From Echinostoma caproni (Eukaryota > Platyhelminthes > Trematoda > Plagiorchiida > Echinostomatidae): a DNA stretch of 10,029 nucleotides. The notes beneath the pieces were generated by a model. That model ran no database searches. It saw nothing but the letters and a program-made list of their open reading frames with translations, and was not told the origin of the DNA. The position numbers and the translations under genes were made by a program. The stretch spans positions 1 to 10,029 of the forward strand of contig UZAN01059080.1 in the NCBI GenBank assembly GCA_900618425.1. The letters are read 5' to 3'. Below, one piece after another: positions 1 through 7,345 of this stretch. Every line of letters starts with the position of its first letter. The stretch's first letter is position 1.

Positions 1-503
1 ACGCCGATACGACGAATAAGCATCGACGCTTCGTTCTGTAGCTGTTGACTCGAACTGAACCATTGAGACGTACAGCGCACAATCGGCTACTGACTGGAAT
101 CCAGTCAAGAAGCAAGCGCTCAGCCTTGGTACTTAGCGCAATCCCGACACCAGCAACATCGCGAGCTTCGGATGGCGAATCGTCTGACACACGACGGGTG
201 AAGCGTAAGGTTGAGGTTGGTTCAGGAGAACGCAGAGAGACAATGGAAGTAGGGTCTTGTATGCGTGTTTCGGAGATACAATATACATCTAGATTGAAAG
301 TTTCGAGAGTTTTAGCCAGGGCAGCTTGTTGGCCAATCTGATAGAGCGTGTGGACAAAGGGGATTCTGGCTTTAAAAACCCTATAGCTTCTGGATCTCTG
401 GCCTTGATGGTAAAACGCTGCGTGATATTCGATGAGTGGCGTAAACAGGAGGCATCTGGGATTAATCGAGGTTGAGAAGAAGAACTNCGTTTTCCAAATG
501 GGT
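1..503 (-). CDS. Partial non-LTR retrotransposon ORF: APE-type endonuclease domain
   Basis: On the minus strand one frame is open from about 503 to the left edge, where it continues out of the window. The translation reads, in order, IGQQAALAKTLETFNLDVYC, then ISETRIQD (269-271 encodes the Glu that matches the metal-binding Glu of APE-type endonucleases), then DVAGVGIALS, DWIPVSSRLCAVRLNGSVRV and KRRCLFVVSA at the edge. This order is the N-terminal half of the AP-endonuclease-like domain that nicks target DNA in non-LTR elements. The first ~60 codons show no recognisable domain. There is no stop in the visible domain, so this copy is less decayed than the reverse transcriptases further right. 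An N at 487 falls in the frame. The reverse transcriptase of this copy would lie left of the window. The start codon is not fixed. Confidence 0.8.
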
Positions 504-1000
504 GCCTAAGACTTTAGGGCACGGCATACTTCGCGGTAGCCCACACCGACGAAGGGTTTTTTCTTTGGGAACCCTAACCGGAGCCTTTGACTCAAAAGTC
601 TGACCCACAAGGCAGTGGGGCGTAAATCCAACGCGGGAGCGTGAACGAAGCACCCGTGTGGGAGCTTCTGGAGACGTGTCACGCAAGGCCTTTGAATTTC
701 GGTTCAGTGTGTTGTTCGCTGGTGCGTTGATTATCGGTCCGCTTTTCGGGATTAACCCTTAGCCTCATGCACCCAATGAGACAAGTGGAACGTGAACGGG
801 ACAGCACCTTATTGGCTGGGGGCTGCCCAGCATGGGCGGGCGATAGCTCTCCAATGAAGTGCGAAGACTTGATTGAATTGATTGATTGAATCTACGGCTG
901 TGAGAAGCCATCCTGTGTAGCTCGCAGGGTCACTAAGGCGCGCAAGCCATCACACCACGTCAAGGTGCAGTCTCGTCGTGATGGTATTGTGACAGTGAGT
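504..1000 (-). mobile_element. Probable 5' leader of the minus-strand non-LTR element
   Basis: No convincing coding frame is visible. The stretch is richer in G and C than the Dicer introns and lies directly upstream, in minus-strand sense, of the endonuclease frame. It contains a short ATTG-type repeat at about 871-893. Its composition and position fit the untranslated leader of that element. The 5' boundary is placed near 985-1002 only because the fold-back begins there, so it is approximate. A short minus-strand frame at 462-686 has no recognisable similarity and is treated as chance. Confidence 0.45.
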
Positions 1001-1002
1001 TA

Positions 1003-1170
1003 TGCATGATAGTTCCGAAAACTAAGGAGCAACCACGGTGGTTGTCTAGCTTCCATTTACAATCAAACAATAACAAATAATATTGTGACACTGTTATTTG
1101 CTATTGTGTGATTGTAAATGGAAGCTAGACAACCATCTTGGTTGCTCCGTGCTTTTCGGAACTATCTGCA
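1003..1170. repeat. Long imperfect inverted repeat (fold-back)
   Basis: Left arm 1003-1079 and right arm 1095-1170 are reverse complements with about seven mismatches and one single-base indel, separated by a 15-base loop (1080-1094). The core GGTTGTCTAGCTTCCATTTA on the left is matched exactly on the right; the outer ends are TGCA on both sides. As RNA it would fold into a near-continuous hairpin of about 76 base pairs. It has no coding content. It could be a fold-back/MITE-type element, or a product of template switching during retroelement insertion, since it sits between the minus-strand and plus-strand retroelements. Confidence 0.9.
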
Positions 1171-1439
1171 ATCCGAATCTCCTCTCTGGTTGGTTGGCGC
1201 CCAATTTATATCCCCGGTCAATAACTACGGTTTGTATCACTTTGTGTTTTGCACTATCTTCTGTCGAACGAATCTTCTTCTTCGTTGGGTTTTATGCCCC
1301 CGGTTTGTCGTATTGTGTTTTCCATGAAATAGTCGAACGTGCATGCCTAATTAGGAATACCCCTTTCTGCAGATTTCACAGAGCAGTTTGATCCCAATCG
1401 TACTAGCTTCGGTAATACTTCAGCGTCTGACGCCGTAAG
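1171..1439. other. No identified feature between fold-back and reverse transcriptase
   Basis: A + strand frame is open across 1098-1391, but it crosses the fold-back and its translation is unlike any family I recognise. The stretch may be the degraded upstream part of the + strand retroelement; the first clear reverse transcriptase similarity appears only after about 1450. Confidence 0.4.
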
Positions 1440-2691
1440 TAGAGACCAACAACCGTGAGCAGCAAGCCAGATTCCGGCCTGGCCGTGGATTTATTGACCA
1501 AACTTTTAGTTTGCGTCAGGTCCTTAGTCTGCGTCACACCCACCACCGACCAACGTTCGCACTGTTCCTTGACCTGAAAGGAACCTTAGACTAAATTGAC
1601 CGCGAAGCTCTGATGAATTCTTTCTGCGAAAAGGAATACCCCAGAAGTACGTTAACTTACTGAGGTCACTGTACTCACATCCCCCGGTCGTGTAAGGGTT
1701 TTCAACGAACTAAATAGATCGTTCATCACCAGCAGCGGCGTTCGTCATAGGTGCCCTCTTTCACCGTTCCTGCTCAATTTCGTCTTAGAGGAAATACTGG
1801 AGAACACACTATGTGGACTCCAAAACGTAGGTATTGAAGGGGCAGCTGGAGAATATCTGTGCGATTTGGAGTACGCCGATGATATTGTCTGTCTGTTCCA
1901 ATGTATGGAGGATGCGCAAAGCGCACTTGATAAATTAACAAGTGCAGTAGCCACATTCGGTGTGTGCTTTGCACCTTCAAAGTGCCAAGTGATGCTGCAG
2001 GACTGGGTTTCGTCTCCCGCTTTAACACTAAATGGCCAAGACTTAGTTATGCTCGAATACTTTCCTTACTCAAGTAGTTGCGTGACCAATGACGGTAGCG
2101 CAGCAAAGGAGAAATCCGCCCGAATTTCCAAGGCTCGTGCAGCATACGCAGGACTGAAACACCTTTGGCGTAGACGCGACGTTTCACTGAAGTTGAAAGG
2201 CCGTGTATATTGTGCTAGCGTTCGTTTAGTCCTGCTTTATGGTTGAGATCCTGAATTTGCGAGTAGAAGATATCCGTCGACTAGAAGTTTTCGATTATCG
2301 GTGTTTATGCAGTTTAGCTCACGTTGGATGGAGCGAACGGGTTAGTAATGCGTAGGTAAACCGTCGTGTTTGGGTGCTTATCAGGTATAAACCTGCTAGC
2401 ATACCGAATTCAGATTACTAGACTTCGCTGGTATTGCTTATGCCCATCTGTCGTCTGCCGCATCGCGCTTTTTTCGCTGTAGCTAATCCGGGCTGGAGGA
2501 AACCACGTGGAGGTCAACAGATGATGTGGAGACGAGGCATGAAGAAATGTACAGGGCGATTAGGTAAAGTAGGTGTCTCTCGCCTTCCATGTTCGGGTCC
2601 GAAAGGCTGGTTGGAGACATTGAAGGATATGGCAGCGAACCCACAACAGTGGCATTCTTGTTGTCGTTTCTTATCAGGCCAGAACGCTTGA
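1440..2691 (+). pseudogene. Degraded non-LTR reverse transcriptase with C-terminal tail
   Basis: Reverse transcriptase pieces appear in the expected order across three frames. The fingers RFRPGRGFIDQTFSLRQVLS and FALFLDLKGTLD begin near 1469. A frame open over 1686-2246 carries SSGVRHRCPLSPFLLNFVLE and the catalytic box EYADDIVCLF (YADD at 1872-1883), then FAPSKCQVMLQDW, KARAAYAGLKHLWRRRDVSL and LKGRVYCASVRLVLLYG. A third frame continues with VEDIRRLEVFDYRCL, CRLPHRAFF, WRKPRGGQQMMWRRGMKK and WLETLKDMAANPQQWHS, ending at the TGA at 2689-2691. Breaks include a TAA just after the FLDLKGTLD motif, frameshifts near 1630-1686 and 2246, and in-frame TAGs near 2355 and 2420. The catalytic YADD is intact but the gene cannot make one protein. 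The element type is LINE-like, possibly RTE-related; I did not fix the clade. Its place upstream of the Dicer exons makes it an intronic insertion if the Dicer model is right. Confidence 0.93.
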
Positions 2692-2888
2692 GGCTGTACG
2701 TACGCAGAGTTCCATTGTGCACTCTGTGTATGTGCCATAGAAGTTCACCTTCTTCTCCCTCTCTCAAAATAGGTCCAATCCTTGTCCACCTTAAATTTTA
2801 CCATTAACCTTGTATGCATTGCGAGTTTGGCAGAGGCCAGTGAAGTTCACCTCACTGTATTTTTTTTACAATGATGATGATGATGATG
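2692..2888 (+). mobile_element. 3' UTR and (ATG)6 tail of the + strand non-LTR element
   Basis: After the reverse transcriptase stop comes about 170 bases of non-coding sequence, a run of Ts at 2860-2867 and then six ATG units at 2871-2888. Short tandem 3' tails in place of poly(A) are known in RTE- and CR1-like non-LTR elements, so this most likely marks the 3' end of the insertion. No clear target-site duplication could be matched, because the 5' end of the insertion is unclear. Confidence 0.65.
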
Positions 2889-3036
2889 CCCAAAGCTGGC
2901 AGTGGCAATGAAATTGTTTGACGGTAGAGTATTTATTCTGATCAAATAAACGCACCACAACCGTTATTGTGAGCTTTTCATTTTTTCATTTTCACCTGTC
3001 ACACGTCCTTTGCCATTTTCCTCCATTCCAATTCAG

Positions 3037-3209
3037 GCAATCTATCTTTTTGTCGCTCTGCAATCACGAACAATAAAACGTTGGCCTACATGATGGTCAA
3101 GCTGGGTTTACATCAGCACGTCATTCACGCGCATCCATTGCTGAACTCAGTCACAATGCAAATAGAGCAACTCCACTCTATCAATGATCGAAGTATCGCA
3201 CTACTTGAA
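3037..3209 (+). CDS. Dicer: Dicer exon: first half of C-terminal RNase III domain
   Basis: Dicer cuts double-stranded RNA into microRNAs and siRNAs with two RNase III domains. This exon translates to NLSFCRSAI, TNNKTLAYMMVKLGLHQHVI, HAHPLLNSVTMQIEQLHSIN and ends ALLE. It aligns with the part of the Dicer RNase IIIb domain that in animals reads L.DLRSALVNN followed by the K/HK and SP/PLL segment; the paired Asn (3069-3074) is the conserved NN. A pyrimidine-rich tract precedes the acceptor AG at 3035-3036, and the donor is GAA|GTGAGT at 3210. The exon starts in phase 1 and ends in phase 0. The preceding exon, which should carry the first acidic catalytic motif (E..L.FLGD type), was not found in 1-3036. 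The TTG at 3081 is an internal codon, not a start. Confidence 0.88.
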
Positions 3210-4344
3210 GTGAGTCCTTACTGGCTTGGTTTGTATAGACCAGGGTTTGAAATAATGCATAAATAAACACACCTTTTCACCTTTTTCATTACAGATCTTA
3301 GTCGTGGGGACCTACTATTTAGTCACGGAAACCGTTAACCCAATCCCCGGGACTTGGAGTGGTGAATCACACATGGCCCTTCCATGTTAAGCGTATTACT
3401 AAACCGGGAGACAACAATGCTGACTACGGAAGTTGGGTGGCGGTGGTAGGGTTCGAGCCCCAGTCCGTAGGGTTCGCAACACGCCAGTAACAGCTACAAA
3501 AGCACTGTCTCAATTTACGGTTAAAACACTAAAAATCCTGTGAGGTCGAATAATTCGCTGATTACAGTTAGTCTGTGGTCATCTGAGTTCCTTCCACTGT
3601 GAGATTCTGAGCGAGCGATCAGTACGACGCCTCTGATCGGGCCCTCTCCTGAATTTTTGCTTTCACAAACATGGGTTCAGCTTAACTGTGATGATAGCTA
3701 GGATGGCGTCTGTTTGTCATCCCAAATCCGTTCAGCAAATATGATCTCATTTTGTACACTAGTTGTCATTTCTTAATAATAATTTGTAAAATACAATCCA
3801 GCTACGTATTGTAAACAAGAAATCTTTTAGTGACCCTGAAAAGGCGCAGTCCGTCATTATCTGCTCGTCGCAGACCTAGCGGTTTATAAGAGGGGTGTTC
3901 AAAGGTACCTTCTGTCTGAGTACGATATGCCTCTCAGCCACCACCTATATTGTGGAAGATGGCATTTCCTGGTAAACCAGACCAATTATCATGCCTATCG
4001 TTCTAAAAGCCATATTATCCGTTATCCTTAGAACAGCCAAGTAGTCATTTTACCTCTAATTTAATCAGTCCTAACTATCGACAATTTTTTGCACGACCTA
4101 GTGTTCCAAATGCGTCTCTTCAGTTTGACAGTTATCGAATGAATCAGTGGCCATCGATGTGACACATGGTATCAGTGCTTTTTGGGGTAGGTAACATCCT
4201 GCATCGGTACATGGATAACGCTCAGTGGTTCCAGAAGCGAATTTTGGCGATTGGTATATCGGTACTAGAGGATAGTTCTTCGGTTCATTCAGTCTTATCC
4301 CTCATTCCTCGAGAAACTGATTCCGAATATTTTCAATTCAACAG
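3210..4344 (+). other. Dicer intron between the two RNase III exons
   Basis: The donor is GTGAGT at 3210 and the acceptor AACAG ends at 4344; both flanking exons are in phase 0. Most of it is unstructured AT-rich sequence. A distinct more GC-rich block at about 3295-3500 has GGTTCGAGCCC at 3450-3460, a match to a tRNA-type B box, but no well-spaced A box; it may be a decayed repeat. A + strand frame from 4166 that runs into the next exon is out of the Dicer frame and is not considered coding. Confidence 0.75.
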
Positions 4345-4492
4345 GTGCTTCCGTCTGATATGGCTAATATCAACTCAAGTAAAGTCCTCGCGGATATTTT
4401 CGAAGCGTTGATTGGAGCGGTTTTCTTGGACACGGCAGGAGATTTGATGGTCACATCAAGAGTGATTTTTCGATGTTTGCGTGATCGTATTG
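4345..4492 (+). CDS. Dicer: Dicer exon: catalytic second half of RNase IIIb domain
   Basis: The exon opens in phase 0 with VLPSDMANINSSKV and carries LADIFEALIGAVFLDTAGDL, then VIFRCLRDRI. This is the second RNase III signature: animal Dicers have a lysine followed by a G/A-D-I-F/V-E-S/A-L-x-G-A-I/V-Y/F-x-D pattern here. The Asp at 4393-4395 and Glu at 4402-4404 occupy the positions of the catalytic metal-binding pair of Dicer RNase IIIb, so this half of the active site is intact. The spacer from the previous exon is much shorter than the acidic insertion of human Dicer. The donor is a perfect G|GTAAGT at 4493, leaving phase 1. No stop or frameshift is seen. Confidence 0.95.
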
Positions 4493-4632
4493 GTAAGTCT
4501 TCAGAGGGTCTCGTGCGTAAACCATAGGCATGTAGCAAATCCAAACCCTTCGTCTTGTATTCGAGTTACAAACCCCCGGGCCAGGTGGTAGGGCACCAAG
4601 AAATAGTGCGTGTCCGTGATAGTTTCAAACAG
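4493..4632 (+). other. Short Dicer intron
   Basis: The 140-base gap has a GTAAGT donor and CAAACAG acceptor and joins the flanking exons in phase. The pyrimidine tract is modest. The intron depends on the third exon being real. Confidence 0.5.
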
Positions 4633-4829
4633 GCATGCAACAGCAACCCAGCGTACGTTCTCCGTCAAAACGCCATTCCATCCAGGAGCCCAATAGTATC
4701 TCTGTTTTCCTTCAAAATGGTGCAGTTTGGCTCTTTGGCTTATCACTTTCTAATAATGGCAGCACCATTGCATTCCCTTACGCGAAAAGCAGTGGGATTT
4801 TCGTCACAGGGCTTGTGGGTTCACACAAC
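4633..4829 (+). CDS. Dicer: Probable Dicer exon: linker and diverged dsRNA-binding-like tail
   Basis: An acceptor TTTCAAACAG at 4623-4632 opens this exon in exactly the phase left by the previous one (G + GC gives Gly). It reads MQQQPSVRSPSKRHS, then SISVFLQNGAVWLFGLSLSN and a tail with PYAKSSGIFVTGLVGSHN. The V.RSP segment resembles the VPRSP linker that follows RNase IIIb in animal Dicers, and ISVFLQNGAVWLFGLSLS has the strand pattern of a dsRNA-binding domain (V.V...G...G.G.S), though the basic KK..AK..A helix is weak or missing. It ends either at a consensus donor AAC|GTGAGT at 4830, phase 0, or by reading through to the TAG at 4851-4853, which would end Dicer. A different frame is open over the same bases (4555-4833); phase and the RSP segment favour the one given here. 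Confidence 0.58.
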
Positions 4830-4853
4830 GTGAGTCATACTAACTTTCACTAG

Positions 4854-5502
4854 TTTGATAAAAGCATCTTATCAGTAAACTATCTTAGTCGATATGCTCA
4901 GTTCGGGAGTTTATGAGTGGAAAAACATCGTTATTAAACTGCTCGTATTCCCCACGTAGTCACAATTTTATTATTAGGCTAGCCTTATTCGCTTTAACGA
5001 AATATGGATTATTAGACTTTGAATGGGAGTAGTAATATTTTGAACTCTTTGCAGACAACCCGGTGAAACAAGTATCACAATTTGGCTAAATCCATGGTGT
5101 GGGGTTGTAAAATGTGGTTTATCTCAATTCACTACTACAAATAGAATCCTCCTCAATGTAAACTACCATCGATTGTTTGTTAAAAATTTGAACCAGTCAA
5201 ATTGCGACACGCTTGCGTATCAGTGCAGTAAACCAATAGGCTTCATCAAACGCTGCGTTTAATAACACTTGGATAATCCCGAATACACATTTGAATATTC
5301 TGGTTCGTGTACAACGTACAATGAATCAAACATTTATTGGATTCACGAAACAACACTTAGGTTAATTTCGGTTTTGCGTTTGAATGTTGAATAATAAATA
5401 AGAGGGATTGTCATCCGTGTTTCCCTTCGTTGCTATCGGGCCAAATGAGCGAATTGAATATCACTGAAGACAACACCTGAACAAACATAAATTTCCCGTG
5501 AT
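4854..5502 (+). other. Non-coding: possible Dicer 3' UTR or next intron
   Basis: No frame of note is present. If Dicer ends at the TAG at 4851-4853, this is its 3' UTR and the AATAAA at 5393-5398 is the nearest canonical signal. If instead the donor at 4830 is used, this is intron. Nothing in the stretch decides between them. Confidence 0.4.
5393..5398 (+). promoter_or_regulatory. Possible polyadenylation signal AATAAA
   Basis: A canonical hexamer about 540 bases after the TAG that could end Dicer. The same hexamer also occurs by chance in the window's introns, for example near 3262, so the assignment is weak. Confidence 0.25.
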
Positions 5503-5706
5503 ATGGGCTGGTTAGCACAGTGGTAACGCGTGTGATGAGTCCGGAGTTCAAATCCCGGGCAGAACGGTGGATATGCACTACTGATGAGCTCCAGTAAGAG
5601 CGAAACTCGAGTCTAGTGCTTTTGATAGTATCTTTGAATCGATGAACTGAGGATTGTGCGCGAAGGTGAAGTTCGAAGGATAATCAATGCAAATCAATCA
5701 ATATCA
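5503..5706 (+). mobile_element. tRNA-derived SINE with hammerhead ribozyme
   Basis: The head resembles a tRNA gene: an A box TTAGCACAGTGG at 5512-5523 and a B box AGTTCAAATCC at 5545-5555, about 21 bases apart, as needed for RNA polymerase III. A full hammerhead ribozyme follows at 5575-5619, then a body of about 80 bases and a tail rich in ATCA units (about 5685-5706). This layout parallels the Sm-alpha SINEs of schistosomes, where a hammerhead is embedded in a polymerase III repeat. The tRNA part does not fold into a working tRNA. Both ends are approximate and no target-site duplication was matched. Confidence 0.85.
5575..5619 (+). ncRNA. Hammerhead ribozyme, type I, minimal stem III
   Basis: All conserved parts are present and in order. 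Stem I is GCACTA (5575-5580) paired perfectly with TAGTGC (5614-5619). The core CTGATGA spans 5581-5587. Stem II is GCTC (5588-5591) with GAGC (5598-5601), around the six-base loop CAGTAA. GAAA follows at 5602-5605, then stem III, ACTCGAGT at 5605-5612, and the GTC cleavage triplet ends at C5613. Stem III can form only two pairs with a TCGA loop, or pair as a palindrome between two copies. Such short stem III is known from other animal repeat-borne hammerheads, which often act as dimers. Cleavage would fall after C5613. No core base is mutated. Confidence 0.92.
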
Positions 5707-6065
5707 ATTATCCCACACCACTGCTCACAAGTAACTCTGAGTTAACTGCGAATGAATCAAACCATGCAAGGCAAATACTTTTTCCTTGATTTGACAAAAC
5801 CGCATCATTGATAAGAACTCGGAACAGCATTACGCTTTCCCACGAAGGTTTCTTTTTCGTTCGATTTGATGCTACCAGTTACGTGTCGACGCATACACTG
5901 CTGTCTTGGGGGACAATATTTAATTGTTTTAGTTTCAGATTTTCAACCATTTAACCCGCACTTTCGTGCGCCGGTTTTCATTGCTGTCTTTTGGTCACCC
6001 ATTTCGATAAAAGAGAAAATAAAGATTGGAATGTTAAGAACAAATTCAAGGAAAAGATAGGGAAT
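5707..6065. other. Non-coding stretch, no identified feature
   Basis: A + strand frame at 5866-6060 has no recognisable similarity. The right part may contain the 3' end of the minus-strand retroelement that follows, but no tail repeat is visible. Confidence 0.4.
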
Positions 6066-6905
6066 TCATATAGATTGCGGTTGCGACAATTTTGAGTAGA
6101 TGTTTGAGCTCCACTGTTTACGACGCCAGGCCGTATAACGCAACTTCTCTAACCATTGGCTACCATGATCTCGGGGTCCCCATACAGGTAGCCTAACGGG
6201 ACCTATGTGACCCAGTCCCTTGGTTAGAGTTTTCATACCCTCATGCCAGGTCTTAGTTTGACCACCCTTGATCTTTTTCCAAATGCTACCCTTCCTCGGC
6301 AAACATCGCTCGCCGTGGCAACCTGATTGGTGGCATGCTTAACTCGTGCCCCAAACAGTGTATTCTTTGGAGATGGACCACTTTTTGTACGCTCTACGCC
6401 TCAGCATTGCTCGTCCGGCTGCCCCACCAGATTCATGCTATCCGGTGTAGACAACGTTACTCGAACACTCAATTCATTTTTATCCTCTTCCCGTAATGGC
6501 CAAGTTTCGGCACCGTATAGCAGCACTGGCCGAACTGCTTCAGAATACCCTCGACCATTCATGGACTGTCGGATGTCGCGACGTCACCGGAAATGTCTCA
6601 AGTTGGCAAATGTCAACCGAGCTTTCTGTATGCGTGCCGACACTTCGTCCGTGACGCGTCCGCCAGGTGAGGTATAGTTTCTCGGACAGCAAATTTTATC
6701 TACTTCCTCCATTACTTCCCCAATCAGGGTGAGTTTGGGGCTAAATCAATGCAGTTTTGTTGGAACATTTTCCACTTTGAAGGTTCAAAACGCATACCAC
6801 ACAGATACACTAGCATTCAACCCATCCAAAAATCTTGCAGTTCATCTGCATCCTCAATTAGTAGCGTAGTGTTGTCTACGTGCTCCTGTCTATTACTTCT
6901 CGCGG
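6066..6905 (-). pseudogene. Degraded non-LTR reverse transcriptase, second family
   Basis: Read on the minus strand from about 6905 down, it shows the remains of the catalytic box (EHVDNTTLLIEDADELQDF, near 6830-6885), then CGMRFEPSKWKMFQ, DEVSARIQKARLTFANLRH, VLLYGAETWPLREEDKN, and an open C-terminal frame (6066-6302) with IWKKIKGGQTKTWHEGMKTL, VRLPVWGPRDHGSQWLE and QWSS. This is the same layout as the + strand element at 1440-2691, but the tail sequence differs enough to be another family. The catalytic YADD has become HVDN and there are several stops and frameshifts, so the copy is dead. The + strand frame 6327-6677 is only its antisense. The fingers region upstream of the box cannot be followed past about 6905. 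Confidence 0.9.
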
Positions 6906-7156
6906 TCCTATCTCAGGCTCATGATGAGCTGGGATTAGCCAGCTTTATGGTATTGGGTATCAGAAGTTTTGGCTTCGCAAGCGTCCAGCAGGGAAACCGA
7001 GATCGAGGAGATCCATATTTTTTGCTTTGATCCCGCTGAAGAATCCGCCATTAACTGTTTTAGGTGCAGTTTTCGCGAAAGTGTTCTATGTGTGGTACTG
7101 GTCCGCTGGTTTACGTGATACTCTCACATCGTGTTCTGTTCACAGTGAGCTGTTAG
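6906..7156. other. Unassigned sequence next to the minus-strand retroelement
   Basis: Could be the eroded upstream part of the minus-strand element, but no reverse transcriptase motif can be read. + strand frames here (6749-7030 and 7027-7305) overlap one another and lack recognisable domains. Confidence 0.35.
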
Positions 7157-7345
7157 GTATGTGGATAGAGCTCTTGATGAACTGGCTTGCTTTTCAAGAT
7201 CCAGTGATTTTCCTTACAATGATCCAATTGACACTGTTTGGAAGCATTTCGACCCATTTACTGAGTTTACGAAACGCCTGTTGTCTGATACCGACGGCCC
7301 TCTAAACATCTTAATCTTCAGAACTGTCTCGAATCTTAGAACCCG
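7157..7345 (+). CDS. Weak candidate exon of unknown protein
   Basis: An acceptor-like GTTAG ends at 7156. The frame after it reads YVDRALDELACFSRSSDFPY, then TVWKHFDPFTEFTKRLLSD and ends in TGA near 7344. The amino-acid mix is protein-like, but I recognise no family. Its phase (one base before the first full codon) does not fit the phase-0 donor at 4829, so it is not the direct next exon of the Dicer model. It could equally be a chance open frame. Confidence 0.18.

Noticed and set aside
45..341. + strand open frame of 98 codons
   Set aside because: It is the antisense of the minus-strand endonuclease frame, which has clear domain motifs.
487..487. Ambiguous base N
   Set aside because: An assembly or sequencing ambiguity rather than biology; it only slightly affects reading of the minus-strand frame.
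1098..1391. + strand open frame of 97 codons
   Set aside because: It starts inside the fold-back and has no recognisable similarity.
3450..3460. tRNA gene suggested by a perfect B box
   Set aside because: No matching A box, acceptor stem or anticodon arm could be formed around it.
4166..4411. + strand frame running into the Dicer exon
   Set aside because: It is out of frame with the RNase III motif and crosses a good splice acceptor at 4344.
4501..4746. Minus-strand frame of 81 codons opposite the Dicer 3' exons
   Set aside because: No domain is recognised and the opposite strand has phase-consistent splicing with Dicer-like motifs.
6327..6677. + strand open frame of 116 codons
   Set aside because: It is antisense to the decayed reverse transcriptase; the minus strand gives recognisable motifs.
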